From the NCBI GenBank assembly GCA_026874595.1, contig CM049316.1, positions 57,669,676 to 57,733,675 on the forward strand: DNA of 64,000 nucleotides, written 5' to 3'. Of this stretch, positions 59,455-64,000 are shown one piece after another (position 1 is the first letter of the stretch; each line of letters starts with the position of its first letter). The stretch is from Sipunculus nudus (Eukaryota; Annelida; Sipuncula; Golfingiida; Sipunculidae). The position numbers were made by a program, and so were the translations under genes. The notes under the pieces are model-generated. The model was not told where the DNA came from. It did not search any database and saw only the letters and a program-made list of their open reading frames with translations.

Positions 59455-59640
59455 GTCAATGTGTAAAATCAGTCAATTTGTAAATTGCCTGAAATTTTCA
59501 GTAAATTTACAAATTGCCAAATTGCCTGATTCACTCAGGCATTTTACAAAATGACTGAAATTTTCAGGTATTTTACAAATTGACTGAAAAATCAGTCCAA
59601 TTATTTGACAGATTGACTGAAATTTTGAATTGATGTAAGA
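59455..59640. repeat. CTGAAATTTTCAG palindrome array
   Basis: Repeated palindromic blocks (CTGAAATTTTCAG) alternate with (C/G)ATTTTACAAA(T/A)TG spacers of about 50-bp period, both strands nearly equivalent. Confidence 0.75.
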
Positions 59641-59755
59641 AAAGTCATTTCTTTGAAATAGATGATTATTATGCGAATATGTATTCTATTATGGTGTACC
59701 CTGCTAATTTTGAGTAAACTTTATATATTTTCATCTTCTTTCTTAAACTTTTAAA

Positions 59756-59758
<3 letters not shown>

Positions 59759-59817
<59 letters not shown>
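59759..59817. repeat. (TA)n microsatellite
   Basis: About 29 TA units. Confidence 0.95.
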
Positions 59818-59818
<1 letters not shown>

Positions 59819-60289
59819 CACTGAAGAAGAACAACACTGTAAATTCACTACAGACTGTTTCACGGGATGCGACCCGATTCTCACGTGAATGTTGTTAACC
59901 CGAGAGTCGGGTCCCTACATGCAGTTGTATAAATATATTTGCCAAAGCTTTGTGTACACGAAACCTCCAGGTTATACATCGGTGACCGTGACCACGATAG
60001 GGGGTACCAAAACGGGGGACCACCCATCCGTTCTATTATCACTGTGTGTACGATTCAGAAATACCCCAAGGTCAGTGAAATTACGTGCCTACTCGAATTT
60101 GTGTGTCCTGCTTTGTCCTTTTCTGAAGACTGCATTCACTGCCCAATTAGAAGAAAAGATTTTCTCACTAGATCCACTCTAGTTACACAATAAAACCTCC
60201 TTTAACGGCCAGCTAATCCTAGAGACCATCTCGATATTATGACCAGCTATTATGGTATCTTTTTGTTCCAAATATTTCTAATAAAACTG

Positions 60290-60545
60290 AGTTTGCATTC
60301 ACTTATTCGGCAAATTTTCCTAGGTCCATTCGTGCATAAATGAATTCTGTACGTTTGTCGATATTCCTTGATGGCATTCCTGAAACCGAACCATGTTCCG
60401 GATCCACACCAAATCCAAACTGATTCTTCGTCTCATTTCATAAATGCCCTGAAACTTCATGAGATTCAGTTCATGATTGCATGAGCCATATTATGAACTA
60501 ACACACACACGAACGGGGATGAACGCATACCCCCCCCCCCCCCCC
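60290..60545 (+). mobile_element. LINE-type 3' tail repeat, copy 3
   Basis: Colinear with the other two tails (GTACGTTTGTCGATATTCCT, ATGCCCTGAAACTTCATG, CACGAACGGGGATGAACG). It ends at a C17 tract. Confidence 0.75.
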
Positions 60546-62961
<2,416 letters not shown>

Positions 62962-63052
62962 GAATACCCACCCCCTCCTTGCAGTCAAGAAATTTAACCG
63001 TTATATTTGTTGAATTTCCGAATAACAGCACTATGAATTGCATGTAATTATA

Positions 63053-63389
63053 GGCCAAAATAAAAAAAAAAGTATGGTTCTCAGGATCTATTTTTTAGAA
63101 ATCAATGCAGGCGGACGGTTTTTTAAATTTTTTGGTATGTTTCGATCAAAATATCAAATGATAAGGGAAAAAGCATGATAATAAAAGATTTATTTTGCTA
63201 AACAAGTAAAGCACTACATAACAAAGGAAATTGTATGATATTTACCTCTTGAAAGAAAAGTCAAAACGGCTGCAGCTCAAAATTGTTGAGTTTCTATTGA
63301 AAATCAAAATAAAAATGGTTGATGCGGGGATTTAAAATTGTTGCGGGCGGTGCCTGAGAACCATACCTTTTTATTTTATTTTTTTTGGC
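63053..63389. mobile_element. 337-bp MITE, copy 2
   Basis: Exactly the same length as copy 1, same ends (GGCCAAAATAAAAAA, GTATGGTTCTCAGG), TA on each side (63051-63052, 63390-63391). The interior is clearly similar. Confidence 0.88.
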
Positions 63390-63391
63390 TA

Positions 63392-64000
63392 AACCTTATT
63401 ATCGCGTATATGCGACAACTAGCTACGGTTTTTGCTTATATTATGTCCACTTCCCAGACTCTCCCATTCAGAAAAAAAACTGATAGACAATTCGAAATCA
63501 GATTGTTGGGCCCTCAATAATTCGATCCAAGTCAAGGGCAACACAAAAAAGGATAATGTTATTCTATGGATTCTTGTTTTTTTTTCGGATTTCCATTTTT
63601 TGTGATTTTTTTTCTAATGCGGCCGAGACCTCCGGGATGGTGCTAATTTGTGCTAATTCGCTGAATAAAAGTACCAAAAATGGACTAATATTTGTGTTGA
63701 TTGAAAGCGCAATTTTTATATTTTATTGGGAAGTTTTTTAATAATTAAATTTAAATAAAAAATATTGAGTGCTTACAAAACATTCTTTGCTCTCAGAGTC
63801 TTACGCTCTCTACACAGCGCTTTACCTATAGGGCTACTACCTATATCGTAAGGCGCTGTTTGTTATGACCTCGTATCCTGAATTGCAACACCAGAGGGGA
63901 GCACTGTATTTTTGTCCAATCAAATGAGACCTTGTGCTGGAAGACAAAGCCAAGCGAGGAATACACGGAGCCAATCATATTCATTTCTTTTTGAGTGACA
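63392..64000. other. non-coding to window end
   Basis: No gene is seen. It holds the hairpin repeat at 63800-63860 and poly-T tracts. Confidence 0.45.
63800..63860. repeat. short hairpin repeat (GCCTTACGATATAGG family), copy 2
   Basis: On the minus strand it reads GCCTTACGATATAGGTAG..CCTATAGGTAAAGCGCTG, TGTAGAGAGCGTAA, matching 36177-36240. Confidence 0.65.

Larger units (their letters stand above)
58791..60289. other. non-coding; palindrome array, (TA)n, pogo-like end
   Basis: 59455-59640 is the CTGAAATTTTCAG array. (TA)n spans 59759-59817. CAATAAAACCTCCTTTAACG at 60187 resembles a pogo/Tigger end. The open stretch at 59889-60182 has no recognisable domain. Confidence 0.5.

Noticed and set aside
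59889-60193. Overlapping open frames of 84-97 codons
   Set aside because: No domain, no splice context and two frames equally open; probably chance.

Overview
This is a stretch of animal nuclear DNA. It is AT-rich, intron-containing and full of microsatellites and decayed transposons. A marine invertebrate, most likely a mollusc such as a bivalve, fits best. That rests on a multi-copy SLC10 (P3/A5-like) family, tRNA-derived SINEs, LINE remnants and a PNMA-like gag element of types I associate with such genomes. The species cannot be named from sequence alone.

The main genes are three members of the SLC10 sodium/bile-acid-cotransporter family of the SLC10A3/A5 ('P3 protein') type, which carries a signal peptide and an extracellular beta-rich domain before the transporter core. 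Gene A (minus, 26515 to 20488, three exons, 461 aa) and gene B (minus, 35395 to 33051, three exons, 463 aa) are complete and share identical exon phases. Gene C (plus, from 50730) is more divergent, has an extra intron, and its last two exons are not in the window. Gene A's first intron has grown to 4.3 kb through a 1.5-kb DNA transposon, a MITE, a microsatellite and a SINE. The matching intron of gene B is only 644 bp.

At the left end (about 3572-4758) lie two terminal exons of a RanBP2-type zinc-finger protein, perhaps a HOIP/RNF31-like fragment. A ~1.5-kb dispersed repeat lies on each side of it (1-1506 and 6950-8497).

The rest is repeat landscape. From 12.5 to 17.5 kb there is a broken Ty3-type LTR retrotransposon whose Gag begins with a canonical RRM. 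It retains gag, a zinc knuckle, protease and reverse transcriptase, but the rest of RNase H, integrase and the 3' LTR are gone. Others are a 1472-bp hAT-type element (10043-11514), a 1546-bp TA-flanked element (21879-23424), two exact-length 337-bp MITEs (one nested inside a SINE), further SINEs, three LINE 3' tails, an RTE-like LINE C-terminus, a CR1-like LINE fragment, a three-copy repeat with YY1-like sites, a 54-bp intronic minisatellite, and many (TA)n and (GA)n tracts.

The transporter trio is the functional core: paralogous membrane carriers, probably for sulfated steroids or bile-acid-like organic anions driven by sodium. The surrounding mobile DNA accounts for most of the structural differences between them.
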